Assembly: GCF_023856365.1 (NCBI RefSeq)
Contig: NC_064540.1
Location: 14,285,191 to 14,349,190, forward strand
From: Brienomyrus brachyistius
Taxonomy: Eukaryota; Chordata; Actinopteri; Osteoglossiformes; Mormyridae
Length of the DNA stretch: 64,000 bases
Direction: 5' to 3'
Of this stretch, positions 1-12,769 are shown in pieces; the stretch's first letter is position 1, and each line of letters starts with the position of its first letter. The notes beneath the pieces were generated by a model. It was given only the letters and a program-made list of their open reading frames with translations. It did not search any database and was not told the origin of the DNA. The position numbers and the translations under genes were made by a program.

Positions 1-37
1 AATCAGTTGTGTGTGTGTGGGTCAGATATACATTACA

Positions 38-271
38 TTGTGGGGACATTCGGCATATTTTTATGGTGTGGGGACCATTTTTTTTCGGTCCCCACATGGG
101 GAAATTGAATTTTAGAAAAATCTGTGCCTGCAATCAAAAAACTAAAAACGGCAAAAGACTTGTCCTTTGTTCGGTTACTTATGGTTAAGGTTAGAGCTGG
201 TTAGGGGTTAAGATTGTCATTGTTGGGATATTATGGTTTTGCCCATAGAAATGAATGGAGTGTCCCCACAA
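38..271. mobile_element. MITE-like fish repeat with GTCCCCACA inverted ends
   Basis: Positions 38-48 (ttgtggggaca) and 261-271 (tgtccccacaa) are a perfect 11-bp terminal inverted repeat. A second inverted pair, 67-76 (tgtggggacc) and 87-96 (ggtccccaca), forms a hairpin with a 10-bp loop inside the left end. The interior is AT-rich and non-coding and includes a short GGTTAGGG-like stretch. I recognise the GTCCCCACAAAG end followed by (TG)n as a motif common in teleost genomes, from memory and not from a search. GT repeats lie on both sides (6-20 and 289-319). No transposase is present, so any movement would have needed a partner element. It could instead be one half of a longer repeat. Confidence 0.5.
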
Positions 272-285
272 AGATATGAGTACAG

Positions 286-288
<3 letters not shown>

Positions 289-327
<39 letters not shown>

Positions 328-334
328 GTACATT
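289..334. repeat. (TG)n microsatellite
   Basis: About 15 uninterrupted TG dinucleotides (289-319) followed by imperfect TGTA units. It abuts the right end of the inverted-repeat element. Confidence 0.95.
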
Positions 335-3300
335 TATTTCTTGACTTTACCAAGAAGGGTTTGGGTTATTTTGACTCATTCTTTTCAGTTTGTATTTTCT
401 TTAAGTGGGAAAAAGACACAATTCAGCTAGACAGCCCTGTTCAGGATGGGGAGCGTGTGGCTGCTTGCTGGAAGCTAACCCCATCCCGGCTCTCAGTGCT
501 ATCAGTTTTGTTTTGTTTAAAAGCTTTGCTGCCACCAGATGGATACCTGCCATGAAGCAGTGGGCCACTTATTAGCCATTGGCAGGTGGCTCGGGTTTGT
601 TGATTGGAGACTTGTTCCTTGCACAAGCAGGAATCAGACGATGCACCTCTCTCCTCTCTCCTACCCAAACACCATTCTTGCACTGGGTTTAGCTGAAAGC
701 TGATAGGCCCCCGACATGCCCCTCCCCTGTTATTCACAGATTCAAAACATATCATTGTTTAATGATGAGGTTGCATGAATGTCCCCTCTTATGCCCCGCA
801 CCTTAACAAATTGTAGAATCGCCCCTGCCACCATCAACATATTATATCCATCTGGCAAATTCCTGCACAACTTGCAGTTTCAGTATCTTAGTCTCATCAG
901 GAGGTATAAATTGCTTACATTTCCCTTTGATGCCTCGGATTACTTTCTGTTAGCATGAGCTCTGTCTTTATGTTTAAGCCAAGAACCAGGAAGGCTGGAT
1001 CCATGCAGACGAGCTGTGGCTTCAGCATAGACGCCATCTCTGCCACCTAATTATTTTAATTATACTTCTTTTGGTTACATTATTTATTTATTTCTGCAGT
1101 GGGGCATTGCCCCTTGTTGTGGAGGAGCTTCGATCCTTGACGTGTGGGGTCTGGGGGCCCCGCCCATGACAGCATGGTTGGCGGAGCTCCTTGTGATGTG
1201 CAAACTCTTGAATCCAGGTGAAAACACCCATTCCACATACCCTTATCAGCAAACGACGGCACGCTGAGTAATGTAAGTACTCAACAAAAAAAGGCCGAAT
1301 ATAAGAGATGGGGCAGCTGGAGACCTCCCAGGCCTACGTTACAGGGCAATAAAAATGATTTCTTCCTTGTCCCAGTATAACACAAGCTATTTGCTGAAAC
1401 ACACTTGTGTAAAGCTGAACCCAGTGTAGACATTTGAAGCATGTTCACCCTTGGCGCTTTACCTGTGACTGCTTACAGGTTAAAGAAGCCGCGTACTGAG
1501 TGAGGTGGTTTAACGCCCTCCGGGATGCGTCGCCGGTGCTGTGAGATGAACGAAGCAAATGTTTTCTTAAATGTCTATGGAATTGCAATAATGGAGCGTT
1601 TCTCTGCGAAACCTAATAACAAACACACTTCGTGCCTCCGGTCTTAATTGTCGAAAAGGAGCGAGCCGACTTCAAGCGCGGCCTCCTAATTTATTCCTCG
1701 TGTAATGATGCAACTACCGGTAAGCGAGTCAGAATAGGAGGACGTGTTTGTATGAATATTTTCCATGGTTTGTCATCCACGATGCATGAATTATTCAGGG
1801 GAAAGAATGGCAAAAGTGAATAAATCCCCCTTTCTGAGGTTCATTTGTCACTTGGGTGGATGTACTTCCAGCACCTTGCTCTGGAGTCTGGTGGGCATGT
1901 TTACACATTACCGCGGCCTGTCCGCTGTGCGCAGCAGGGGACTGACGCATGCTCGAAAGGTGAATGGCCAATGTCAGGGGGCGGAGCCACTGGGTACTTT
2001 TACTGCTGGATGAGTTCCGCAATAACGGGTGTTTGACTTGGGCATCCCCGGAACCATATAGCTGATTCTGAGGTGGTTCTGGACGCCATCAGAGGAGACC
2101 ACCTCTCATAGCAGGAAGGAATGGCAAGAAGCTATTTTCTTTGCGTGAGCCCTTCAGTGCAAATAGAGCATCCAGGACTCGAATGCCCCTGACTGGCCTT
2201 AGACCCAGTGGCGATTTGTAGGATTTTTTTTTTTTATGGTAGCAGGATATATGAAAGCTGTAATTCATGTAGAGAGGTAAACTTGATCATTGGCCAATGA
2301 TATGTTTTGAATTAAGTGACAGAGGAGGGACACTCAAATGGCCAATTAGCTTTCTGCTGGACGCAGTGGTCCTGTGGCCCCGCCCCTGTATACACCCCAG
2401 CTAAGACCTCCCTCCTGTCTGTTGACTCTAGACTCCTGGCCACCCAGGTTTCTCCTACTTCTTGCTCTCTTTACTAAATTCAATTCTCGGTTTATTTTCC
2501 TTGCTTTTCCTGTTTCCTCTGTCTTAGCCTATGTATCCTTCCTTACTTTCATGTTCGTAATCAGATCACATCTTTTACCCGTCAGACTCTTCCCTGACCC
2601 TGCAAGTTCGGGTGTGTGTGTTTGCGGAGTGGGCGGGCCCCCTGCTCTACGTCCTCTGTAATGAAGCGGGCTTGAATGGGTAATGCAGTGGCTGATGGAC
2701 TGGTGGCCTCCTTGGCTCACTCTGTCTCTCCGTCTCTCATTAACCTCGGGGGAGCATGATCAGACAGTGATGTCCAGCTTTTGTATGTTAATGAGCTCTA
2801 GGAAGTCAGCTGCTATTTTGGTTCCTGCCCTTCCTCTCCCCAAGCCCCCCCTCCATTCTTTCCTGTGAACTTTGGCTGATGTCCAGTATCCTTCCTCATG
2901 CTGTGAACTCAGGATGGTCTCGTGGTTCCTCCCCAGGCCACGTCCCCTCCCAAGGGCATATTCACCACCAATGCGATGCAATCTTAAAGGCCTGGAACGA
3001 GTGCACTGGATGATTGCCGGTGAGCACAGATTTGATACCGACTCCGAGGCCCTTGTCTACAGGAGTGCTGCATGGGAGCGCTGTGCAAAATCCACCTTGA
3101 GTGTGAATTAAGAAGGAATGCGGGAGGAGGGGGAGCAGCAGGGGGAGCAGATGGCCAGTGCCGGCGGTGGGGTCGGCCTGAGCTTCTGAGGCGTGAGCTA
3201 GGAGTTATTTTTACGGCCGCCCTGCCCTGCCCAAATCCTCCTGAAAGGGCAGCGATCATTACTTCCAATTATGCTATTATGTCTGATGGCTTCGCCATGG

Positions 3301-3369
3301 CATTTAGAGTTGGTGTTCTGGGAACCGTTGTCAGCCTTCGAGGCCTCTCCTAGATTCATAAAATTGTGC
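335..3369. other. unique DNA, no gene recognised
   Basis: All open frames are short (104 codons or fewer) and none resembles a known family. A poly-T run lies near 2222-2235. About 1500-1760 is a mixed AT/CpG stretch that looks like vertebrate conserved non-coding DNA. That is an impression, not an alignment. Confidence 0.55.
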
Positions 3370-4265
3370 CTCTACCAGGCTTCTCAGCTCAGACACCATG
3401 CTGTAAACCCACGACCCCCTATCCCCTACGCTTCTCTGGATAGAGACGAGTGGGACCCTTCTTGGCTCAGGCGCTGTGCCGTAAACCTGAGACCCCCTAC
3501 CCTTCTCTGGATAGAGACAAGTGGGACCCTTCTTGGCTCAGGCGCTGTGCCGTAAACCTGAGACCCCCTACCCTTCTCTGGATAGAGATGAGTGGGACCC
3601 TTCTTGGCTTGGGCGCTGTGCCGTAAACCTGAGACCCCCTACCCATCTCTGGATAGAGACGAGTGGGACTCCTCTTGGCTCAAGTGCCATGCCATAAACC
3701 CAAGACCCCCTATCCTTCTTTGAATAGAAATGAGTAGGATCCTTCTCAGCTCAGGTGCCATGAACTCTAGATCCCCTATCATTCTCTTGATATTGACTAG
3801 CAGGATCCTTCACGGCTTGGGCACTGTGCTGTAAAACCCAGACCCCCTATCCTCCTTTGGATAGGGATGAGTAGAATCCTTCTCGGTTCAGGTGCCATGC
3901 CGTGAACTCGATCCCCTATCCTTCTCTTGATATTTACTAGCAGGATCCTTCACGGCTTGGGCACTGTGCCGTAAACCCCAGACCTCCTATCCTTCTCCGG
4001 ATATTGAAGAGCAGGATCCTTCTGAGGTCGGATGGCGTGCCTTTAACCCGAGACCCCTGCCCTTCTACCAGATACTGACAAGCAGGATTCCTCTGAGCTC
4101 AGACGGCATGTCATAAACCCAAGGACCCCTATTCTTCCTCAGATATTGATGAGTGGGATCCTTCTTGGCTTTGACACCATAGCTTGAACACTAGACCACC
4201 TATCCTTTTCTTGATAGCAAAAATCCGAGACCCTGTACCCTTCATCTGATAGAGATGAGTGGGAT
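3370..4265. repeat. 71-bp degenerate minisatellite, about 12 copies
   Basis: The phrase 'ggatagagacgagtggga' or a variant recurs at 3438, 3509, 3580, 3651 and 3722 (exactly 71 bp apart), then near 3789, 3859, 3929, 3999, 4070, 4141 and 4212 with small indels. Copies at the left end are most alike. Copies to the right are more diverged and several carry a GGATCC site. Short frames spanning the array are not credible genes. Confidence 0.9.
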
Positions 4266-7200
4266 CTACAGTGACAGACTCCAATTAAGCGCTTTTCTTC
4301 CATGTGACATGACCACAACCCCATGTCTCATTTTCTGCCAGTCCTGTCTGGCCTTTGGTGCTCTGTCCGGAAAGTTTTTGGCCTACCTGTACCTACTCAC
4401 AACTTAGCATGGTTGAGTCTGCCTTATCAAGAGCTGTACCTGCAGAATGACCAAAAGGCAAATGTGTGCTGTGCGCTTTTACATTTGGTCAAGTGGCATC
4501 TGCCTTGGTCCATTTCAGCAACACTGACATTCGAGTGCTGCTGTGATATACCCCACACCAGGTTCCATTCACCAGGTGGCAGGCCCTGATTTTTATGGAT
4601 ACGCATCCATCTGGTCCTCTGCCAGGACGTTGTATTGAATATCGGTTTTCATCCCAATGCCACCCCCCACCTCCCCGCAGCAAAATGTAAAACCTCCCCA
4701 ACCCCAAGATTCAGTAGATTCCTTTCTCACCCAACAGACTAGATAGAAATAAATAAATGTAGCCTGGAGAGAGGTAAAGTGAACAAAAATGACGTGTGAT
4801 GATCTGAAGAGCAAAGATGTGGAGTTCTAAACCCCTTTAGTGAGGTTGGGGGGGGGAGGGCATGGGGCTGAGGGTATTTGGTAAGAAGCCTGCCGGATGA
4901 AGCTGGATTTCTCAGCGCTGACGTGAGCTTGGCACATTGCAACACGAGAGTGACCTTGACAGAGGTGGGTTGGCTATTAATTAGCATCGAGCTGCCATGC
5001 ACCGCGTTGTCTATAACCAATCGATGGGAGTGGGGGCGGGGTGCTCTGTTTCGTGTTTATCCTTGTTCTAAAACTGTAAAGCTAAACCCCTGTTTAGATT
5101 CTTACATTTGGCAAATAAATGGCCTGGTTTTGGGTTGCATCGCAATAGTTTCCCTGCATAGCTAATGGTGCGGCTCTCTCCTTGGCCAGCCAGATCCATC
5201 CTTTGGCTTGCTCCAATCGACCAACGCACAGTTTTGGCCTGGATGTCCGAAGGAAGAGACGCTGTCGTAATGCTTGTATCGTCAGTTGTCAAACTCAACA
5301 GCTGTTACTCTGACCGCTTAAGGGGGGGTTGAGACATCAAGGCCAAACGGATCAACTGAGCCGCAACACGGATGTCCTTCAACTGAAGGTATTGGCGGGA
5401 GATCTGACGAATGCTAATGCCTTTGCATGAGTGTGGACAGCCCTGAAAGCTTTCAGAGGGTGTGTGTGTGCCTGTGTGTGTCTGGGAAAAAAGGGAGGGA
5501 AAAAAAATCAGTTAAGTGAGTGGATGCAAAATTATACTTCCATTGAAGTCAATGTCCAACAATATCTCTAATGCTTTTGTGTGGTGGATGATGGATATTT
5601 GGTTTTGTTATGAGTGCATAGTCAGCCAAAATATGTCATTTCACCTTTTAGAATTTGCAAGCCTGTGATGTGACAATGATAATGTCCTTCACAGCAGTGT
5701 TATTGTGTTAGAGCGGGTTTAGCAAGGATGCTGAAATAAACGTTTTGTCGCTCAGTGTGTTTGTTTGAGCATAATTAATTTTTGGTTTTGCCTTGGTGAG
5801 GATGATCCCTTCCATTTTTAGTTGTCTCTTGTTATAATGTTTCTGAGCTGACATCAGGGAAGGAAGTCATGGGCCTTGGTCTGAGAGAATGTCGAACTTT
5901 ATCCATATTTATATTAAATGAATTTGTTTCTTGGGAGTTTCTGAGCGCATGTGGCTGGAGCTGTATTAGATTTTCTTATCCCTTACAGCATTGTTTTTGC
6001 GGTGATGGTCAGAGCAAATGTCATCCCCAGATCTCTTCGTCATAAAACTGCATTGCTCTAATAAGAAAATTTAAATCAATTATGTCTGAATTCATTTAGC
6101 AGGGGCCGGCAGGAAGGCCCTCCATGTGAGAGCAGGGCCCCAGATTTGATCAGGGCGGACACTACTGGCATTGCATTTTCCGTTAAACAGACATTACATG
6201 GCAGAGGACATCCAGTGAAGTAATGTTTTTAGCGTTCGTGTCTCTGCAGTTTCATATGTATGCGTGGCTGAAGATGCACATATTCTACATGATGCACGTG
6301 GTCACTAGAACGTAAGATTGAAAGGTCAACAGTTCATATTCCTGGAACACTGATTGCTGTACTAGCAGCTTAATCGGTCTAGTGAGCAAACCAATTAGTA
6401 AAAATTCTCTGTAGAAACTGGGGGAACGCAAGCTATTCAATGATATTAGGTAACTCTGTTAAATGCTAGCATCAAAGAGAAGTAGTTTTGGGAGGGTTTC
6501 CAGACACGGACTGGACGCCTGCCCTCTCTCCTCTTTGGCATGGGGTGGGGGGTCCTCCATACTGCCACACCCAGGCGAGGGGGTGGGAGGTGGTGAATGC
6601 TTAATGAGGGCTACACTGTGTCAAACTCATTTTTGTTTTTAACCCACATCCAGTAAAGGTCAGCGTTGCTCTTAATGGGAATCTATATAAAGCTTAGTGA
6701 GAAACCGTGTGTCATTTCATCTCAGAAACCCCCTAAACAGCACCGTCCTATACCTTCCTACCTCAATGTGCTAAAATTGACTCTTGACTGCTTGAATGCA
6801 GTTTTATCGAGACCCGATGCTGGTGCTGGTGCTGGCGCTGAACGGCCTCTCACCCCCTTCCAAGCCCCTCGCGGGCCCTCGGTCGCCCTTCCCCCCACAC
6901 TGATCTAGTCGAGCCGTTACCAGGCAGCAAGCTGCCCATCATGGTGCGTCGACAACTGTCGCTAAGAGAACCCACTGGGTTGGAACAGGGTCCTGCCCCA
7001 CTGAGACTTGGTTCTGCACAGCTATTGTACACGGTTCTGGAAAGGGCCCAGCCCCCTCCTGCTGTTACTGTTTAAACAATTAATATTCCACCAGGTTGGC
7101 TGCGGATGACTGCAGAAGCCCAGGCTGACCCCAGAACTGGCCAAAATTTAAGCAGCGGGCCTGGCCACCATTTTAATGCGTGCTGGGGAACCTGACTCCG

Positions 7201-7902
7201 GAGTCAATCGCTGTCTGTGGAAAATGAGTGAGGCAAGCATAGCCTAACCAGAGAGTCAATTTTAATATGCCTTTCCATGCGTAGAAGCAGAGCATTGTGG
7301 GCCCTCTTGACTGAGAGGCAGATCCTCCGAGCTGGTGGAATGAGGCAGGGATGCATTGACGGGGAATCGTATAATTACATTTTCTGTTCAAAGAATATTG
7401 GGAATCAATAATGTAATTCATAGGAAAGCCATATAGTGTCCCTTTATTGACATTTGTGGTTGTGTTCAAGCTCACATCCAATAGAATTAAAGCATAAAAA
7501 TCAGCTTGCCCTTGGAAAAAAAATCGTTCATATCAAGCTTTGGCTACCCACAATTCCTGTCGAGGAAACTTCTTCATCATAATATGTTTCAGATGACATT
7601 TTGTTTTGTTAGCTAAGTGGTCCCGTTGATGCCGTGCTTCTGGCAGTTTTAAACACCCACTGAACCAACGCACGTGGCTTACCGGCTGTTCTTGGTGAGT
7701 CCGCTAACCTGAGACTCATGTTGGGGAGGTGCGCAGCTAAAATGTAAAATGACAGTAACTCTGGGTGTAACTCAGATCAGTAACTCAGACTTTAATTGGC
7801 CAAAGTGGAAATAAATGTCACGGCGACGAAAATGCGACCAGGGGCATTAGGTGACTCTCGGGGTCATTGCTTAAGGAGTGCAGAGAGTTGCATTCACATG
7901 TG

Positions 7903-7903
<1 letters not shown>
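4266..7903. other. unique DNA, no gene recognised
   Basis: No frame exceeds about 100 codons and no protein family was recognised. There is a G-run at 4848-4855, a short TG tract near 5461-5482, and a small GCTGGT-type triplet run near 6823-6840. A CTCF-like 15-mer at 4569-4583 is no better than chance expectation. Confidence 0.55.

Positions 7904-7934
<31 letters not shown>
7904..7934. repeat. (GT)n microsatellite
   Basis: About 15 GT units ending in GTCTCAG. It sits immediately upstream of a weak exon candidate described in the findings. Confidence 0.95.
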
Positions 7935-7935
<1 letters not shown>

Positions 7936-8047
7936 TCAGCAGCTCTGACGGAGGGTCAGCCGGCATCTTCGCCATGGAGACAGCAGGAAGGCGCCAGTAG
8001 GACGAGGCACGGCAGAGCAGCAGTGGAGTCCTACTGGGCTTACTCAG

Positions 8048-11000
8048 GTGAGTTTTTGTCTGAGTGTCAAATTAGGGTTTGGCCCCCCGGCCTGTCCCCC
8101 CCCCAACCACCTCCTGCCTGTCGCTCGGTCTCGCTCCGGTCCTCCATCCCACTCTCTGGAGCCCCCATCCCTGGGGGCTTCAGGGGGGCTTCCACGTTAT
8201 GGATGTTTCTCCGAAGAAGAAGTGACTCCCGTTGTCCCTCGGAGCGATATTCGCCAAAGAGGAGCATTAATCTTTCAGCATGCTCCAGAGCCCAAGGCAC
8301 TAAATGATCTTTATTTTATTTATTTAAATATTTATTTTACACGTGTATGTCCCGACAGCATGCCAACAGCATGGCTCTGTGGGACCCTGACAGGCTGTAA
8401 TGCCCCCCCGGTGTTGTCATATCGATGTAGTCATCTGCTGGGGGGGGGGGGCGGGTCCAGCTTTTGTTCCCATTCCTTGGGGTTTTGTCGTGACGCAAGG
8501 GAGCTGAGTTGAGGAAAAGGTGTGTGAGTAAGCCAGAGCTCTGTCGATCCACGCCACACCCCAGTCTGTAAATGGCTGTGGGGTGGGGAGGCATGGGCCG
8601 CTACGTGATCCGAGCACGGCCTAGTGTGGCTGTTCCGGAATTTTCTCCCATTTCCATGGGGGGCCGTGGCAACCCTCCTTTTATCTAATTGTTATTCCTG
8701 CAGCCCTGAGCTGTCAGACTGGGCTGGGATGAGCGCTTCTCGCTGGTGTGCGAGCCGCGGGTTGCCACACTTACTTAACACGTAACGGCACACGGCGGCA
8801 GCGGTGAAGCGGCTGTCAGCTTGCCGCTGCACCCTGCTCCTGTGCTGCCGTTAGACACACGAGTCCCTGTGGCCTGGGGTTCAGGGGAAGGTCATTTATA
8901 ACATGCTCACAGTAGAAGGAGATTCAGTCAGTCAAACACAACAAAATCTGATTGGAGGACATTAATTAGGAGGTAACTTTGCGTCTGACAGGGTGGGTGA
9001 GGAAGCACCAAAGGATTTGTGTAATCTTTATATGACTAGCTGACGTTGTTTATAACCATTTTGGAGGGAGTGATGAAGACCAGCATGTTATGCACAGCTG
9101 TGGCATGTTATGAAAGTTTTTATTGGCCATGTTAATCCTGTTTTCGGTATAATTGTGGATATTGTGTAATGGAGGATGTGTGTATATTCAGGAGTGTCTC
9201 TGGTCCATTCCCCTTCCGTCTCACCTCATTTTTACATGCCGACGGTTTCAGAAATGTGAGCTTATGTGAAATCGCTGTATACGAAGGATTTGTGCTTTTA
9301 AGCAGAATAAACTTATTCTACGCTGGATAAAAGAACTACTTCGGTGGCCTGCTGGTCTCTCCGGAGGAAATACCCAGACGCCACCCCCCCACCCCCCCCC
9401 AACTCCCAAATCGGCGCACATAGGCCCCTTTGCAGCAGAAGATGGGAAGAAATTCGGTGGCTAGTTTTCATGCGTGGAAGTGTTTTGTTTTTCCCACAGA
9501 GAGCAGAAGCAGCAATTTGCCAGCACAGCCCTTGGATAATGTGAATCGACACTAAAAAGGCGACGTATTAAGCAACAAACAGACAAACAGTATCGCTGGA
9601 AAGACTCGTGCTGTTTGTCTCCGTCTGTCTTTATGTTCCCTCTTCTTCTGTCGGTCTTCCTCCGCACTTGTAGTGAAAGGCTTTAGGTAAATATCACACG
9701 ACAGGGTCTGACAGCTGGGATGTCCCCCAGGCTCGTACATCGGGCTTTTTTTGGTGGGCAAAGGAGGGCTTTCCACAGATGTGGGGCCGACTGAGCACTT
9801 GGCTCCCAGATCGACGCTGGTGTGGGCCAGCCGAGCCGCATCAGATTAATCGGAAAGGGCACTGTGCCTGTGGCCAGGTTCTGCAGACACCCCCGCGTCA
9901 CGGCCACTGAGCTCGCCTATTAATGCTAAGTATTCATCCTTGGGGGGGGGCGCTTCATTATTATCACAGGCGATCCCCACTCAGGGCCTCTCAGACACGG
10001 ACCCCCCGCGGAGAGCTAACGTTGCTCCGTGCGTGTGCCGCACTCCGACATGGGACCGGGCTGCCCCTCCCTGCCACCATTCCCCCCTCCCCGTGTGATT
10101 CCCGGTGCCTTTTATCGTGTGAATCATTCATTTCTGCAGACACTGTATCAGGAGCAGCCAGACATGAGACATGAAATATTCACCGTTTACAAATTCGAGG
10201 CAAAAAAAGAAACGTTTACAAATACAAAAGCAAGTGCCCCGTATCTTACTTTCTTAGCACCTTTCAAACTGAAATATTTATATGGTGACTAACAAAACAG
10301 TGTTCCAGAATTTTCTGTGGTTATAACTTGTAGTTATTTTGTGGCATTTAAGTGAACTACATTCCTATTTCAGTTACAGTAAAAAACAACTGTTCGATTG
10401 TCCTTTGACTGTCTATCAAATGCATCTGAAGAGAACTTTGAAAAATAGGAGTTTGTACTGGCGTTACAGCATTGTGTTGATGAGGTGAAAACATTTGCCT
10501 TACGAGATCTGATGAATAACTTTTTTTGTAATCTTGAAGACTGTTCTCTATTCTTCATGAGTAGTGGAGATTTTTCTCTGTGCTGTACATATCCTCTCTG
10601 GAAATGCTTTAAAAACTGCAAAGTGTAACTCTTGTTCTTTGCTATCAGATGGGGCTATAGGCAATTTCACAGCTACTGTGGAGTTTTGCTTGAGAGCGCC
10701 CTGGCTTTTGATCAGGGCTCGAAAAATAGATGGAAATGGATGATATACAGCCTTTTCAGGAGCGTATTACTTTAGAAAATTAAGGGCAGTTATTTCTTCC
10801 TTTTTTATTCGGCAAAATCTGTGGTCCTGTGAAGCTCGTAATATCTGAGTGGGAAAAAAAAAACCTTTAAAAATCCCTTAAAGGCATACGGCGGTTTAAA
10901 GTATCTAAAATAGGTTTGAATTTATGGCTTTATACAAACTCAGCTTGCTCCGCTGCTGTGGTGGAGAGGAGTCATGTCAGAAATGGGTTTATGAAAAAGA

Positions 11001-11106
11001 CTGGATAGATGTTGGTGCTGTCTTAGTTAATGTGCTTAATAGCCCCTGTGACATTTGGTGAATCCTAACTTTTGATGACTGTGTTACTGAGCGTGTTCCA
11101 ATGAAT
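8048..11106. other. unique DNA, no gene recognised
   Basis: Short frames only. It contains homopolymer runs (C-run near 8097-8105, G-run near 8442-8451, C-runs near 9381-9400, G-run near 9942-9950, A-run near 10854-10862). The part from about 10180 to 11060 is AT-rich without recognisable repeats. Confidence 0.55.
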
Positions 11107-11573
11107 ATGAGCGAGTGAGCATGTATCTGTGGGTATGAATGTGTGAGTGTGAGCATGTGAGTGTGAGCATGTAAGTGAGTTTGTGTGGGTGAGTGAGTCT
11201 AAACATGTGAGTGAGTGTGTGTGGGTGAGTGTGAGCATGGGAGTAAGTGTGTGTGGGTGAGTAAGTATGAGCATGTGAGTGGGGGTGAGTATGAGCATGT
11301 AAGTGAGTGAGTGCGTGAGTGAGTGTGATCATGTGAGTGTGAGCATGTGAGTAAGTGTGTGTGGGTGAGTAAGTATGAGCATGTGAGTGGGGGTGAGTAT
11401 GAGCATGTGAGTGAGTGTGTGAGTGAGTGTGATTATGTGAGTGTGAGCATGTGAGTAAGTGTGTGTGGGTGAGTAAGTATGAGCATGTGAGTGGGGGTGA
11501 GTATGAGCATGTAAGTGAGTGAGTGTGTGAGTGAGTGTGATCATGTGAGTGTGAGCGTGTGTGGGTGAGTATG
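11107..11573. repeat. GTGAGTGTGAGCATG-type array with 104-108 bp higher-order unit
   Basis: Irregular 6-10 bp words (gtgagt, gagcatgt, gtgggtga) fill the stretch. A longer block containing 'gtgggtgagtaagtatgagc' recurs at 11253, 11361 and 11465, giving a higher-order period of 104-108 bp over about three copies. The minus-strand His/Thr-rich frames across it are by-products of the repeat. Confidence 0.92.
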
Positions 11574-11691
11574 ATGGTATGTTATACATATGTCCCTGTG
11601 GGTTTAGTGTCTGGTGTTTGCTTTTGCATGTGCACTTTTGTATGTTTGTGGTCACAGAGATGTTCCAGCAAAGTTTCTGATCCCTGTCGGT

Positions 11692-11918
11692 GTCCTCTTC
11701 CTCCTTTACCCCATCAGCCTCCTCTTCCTCCTGAACCTTCTCGGCCTCCGCTTCCTCCTGAACCCTGTTGGCCTCCTCTTCCTCCATAATTCCTTCGGCC
11801 TCCTCTTTCTTGTGAACCATGTCAGCCTTCTCTTCCTCTTTAACACCATCAGCCTCCTCTTCCTCCTGAACCTTCTCGGCCTCCACTTCCTCCTGAACAC
11901 CCTTCGGCCTCCTCTTGG
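11692..11918. repeat. 27-bp pyrimidine-rich minisatellite
   Basis: Units start at 11718, 11745, 11772, 11799, 11826, 11853 and 11880, all 27 bp apart, with partial units at each end. Consensus is close to cctcctcttcctcctgaacc plus seven bases. On the minus strand one frame (11973 down to 11329) reads as a Glu-rich 9-residue repeat (type EEEEADGVK), and a second minus frame reads as an Arg/Lys-rich repeat. Two parallel open frames argue that openness comes from purine-rich composition. I do not call a gene. Confidence 0.9.
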
Positions 11919-12769
11919 CTCTTGTGACAGCTGAGCTGCCATGCGTGAGCCAGTCCTTGGTGAAGCACATCACGGATCGGAGTTCGCCATGCTGGATGTT
12001 TGTGAGACGTCGGTGAATCCCACGGTGTGGCCTGTATTGGAAGCCACAGTGTCATTTACCAGGGTTCTGTGTGTTTTCAAAAGATACTAGTATGCAAGGC
12101 TTGTCTTTGTGCGTCAACAAGCACATTTACTGTTTTAATTATATGAGCTGCATGCCCAAATTGGGTGTATTCTCATTGCGTATTGATGTGACATTTGATG
12201 TGACAGGTTTGGCTTTCCTTTTTAGTTGGTGTATTTGCATTGTAGCCACCATAGTAACCTGAAATGCAACAGTTTGCATTTCAACCAAAATGAATCCGAT
12301 GATTATCAGAAGGAACAATTTTGTCTGAGATGCCAGTTGTGGGTTGCCATTCTTGAGTTCAAACACCTTCGCTGGAAATCAAAATATATACTTTTTTATA
12401 TCTGCCAGTAGAGCCTGACAAGCACATTTTATTACAGATTAATACAGCCCAGTCATCACTGTAATAAAACAGTTATGTCCATCCTTTGTATTGCAGAATA
12501 CTTTTGTCGTTTAAAATATAGTGAATTACTGAAAATACCCAGTAAGGGACTTTTGGACCAGAACTGTGGTTTCAAGTGAGCAGTAATGTACATGCTCATT
12601 TTCAGCCCTGCGGTGGCAAAGGCCTCTGACTGGTCGCTTGGCCACTAGGCCTTGTGTGGGCATTCGAAGGATCCTGTCATAAATCAGAGCGCTTGTTAGA
12701 AAGTGAGAGATGCATCCATGGGAGTAAATAAAGGAGGGAAATGGAAATCACAGTGTCCTGGAGCTTAGT
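11919..12769. other. unique AT-rich DNA; possible 5' extension of the retroelement
   Basis: No gene recognised. The last 80-100 bases before 12770 may belong to the LINE fragment that follows, but stops and divergence prevent a firm boundary. Confidence 0.45.
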
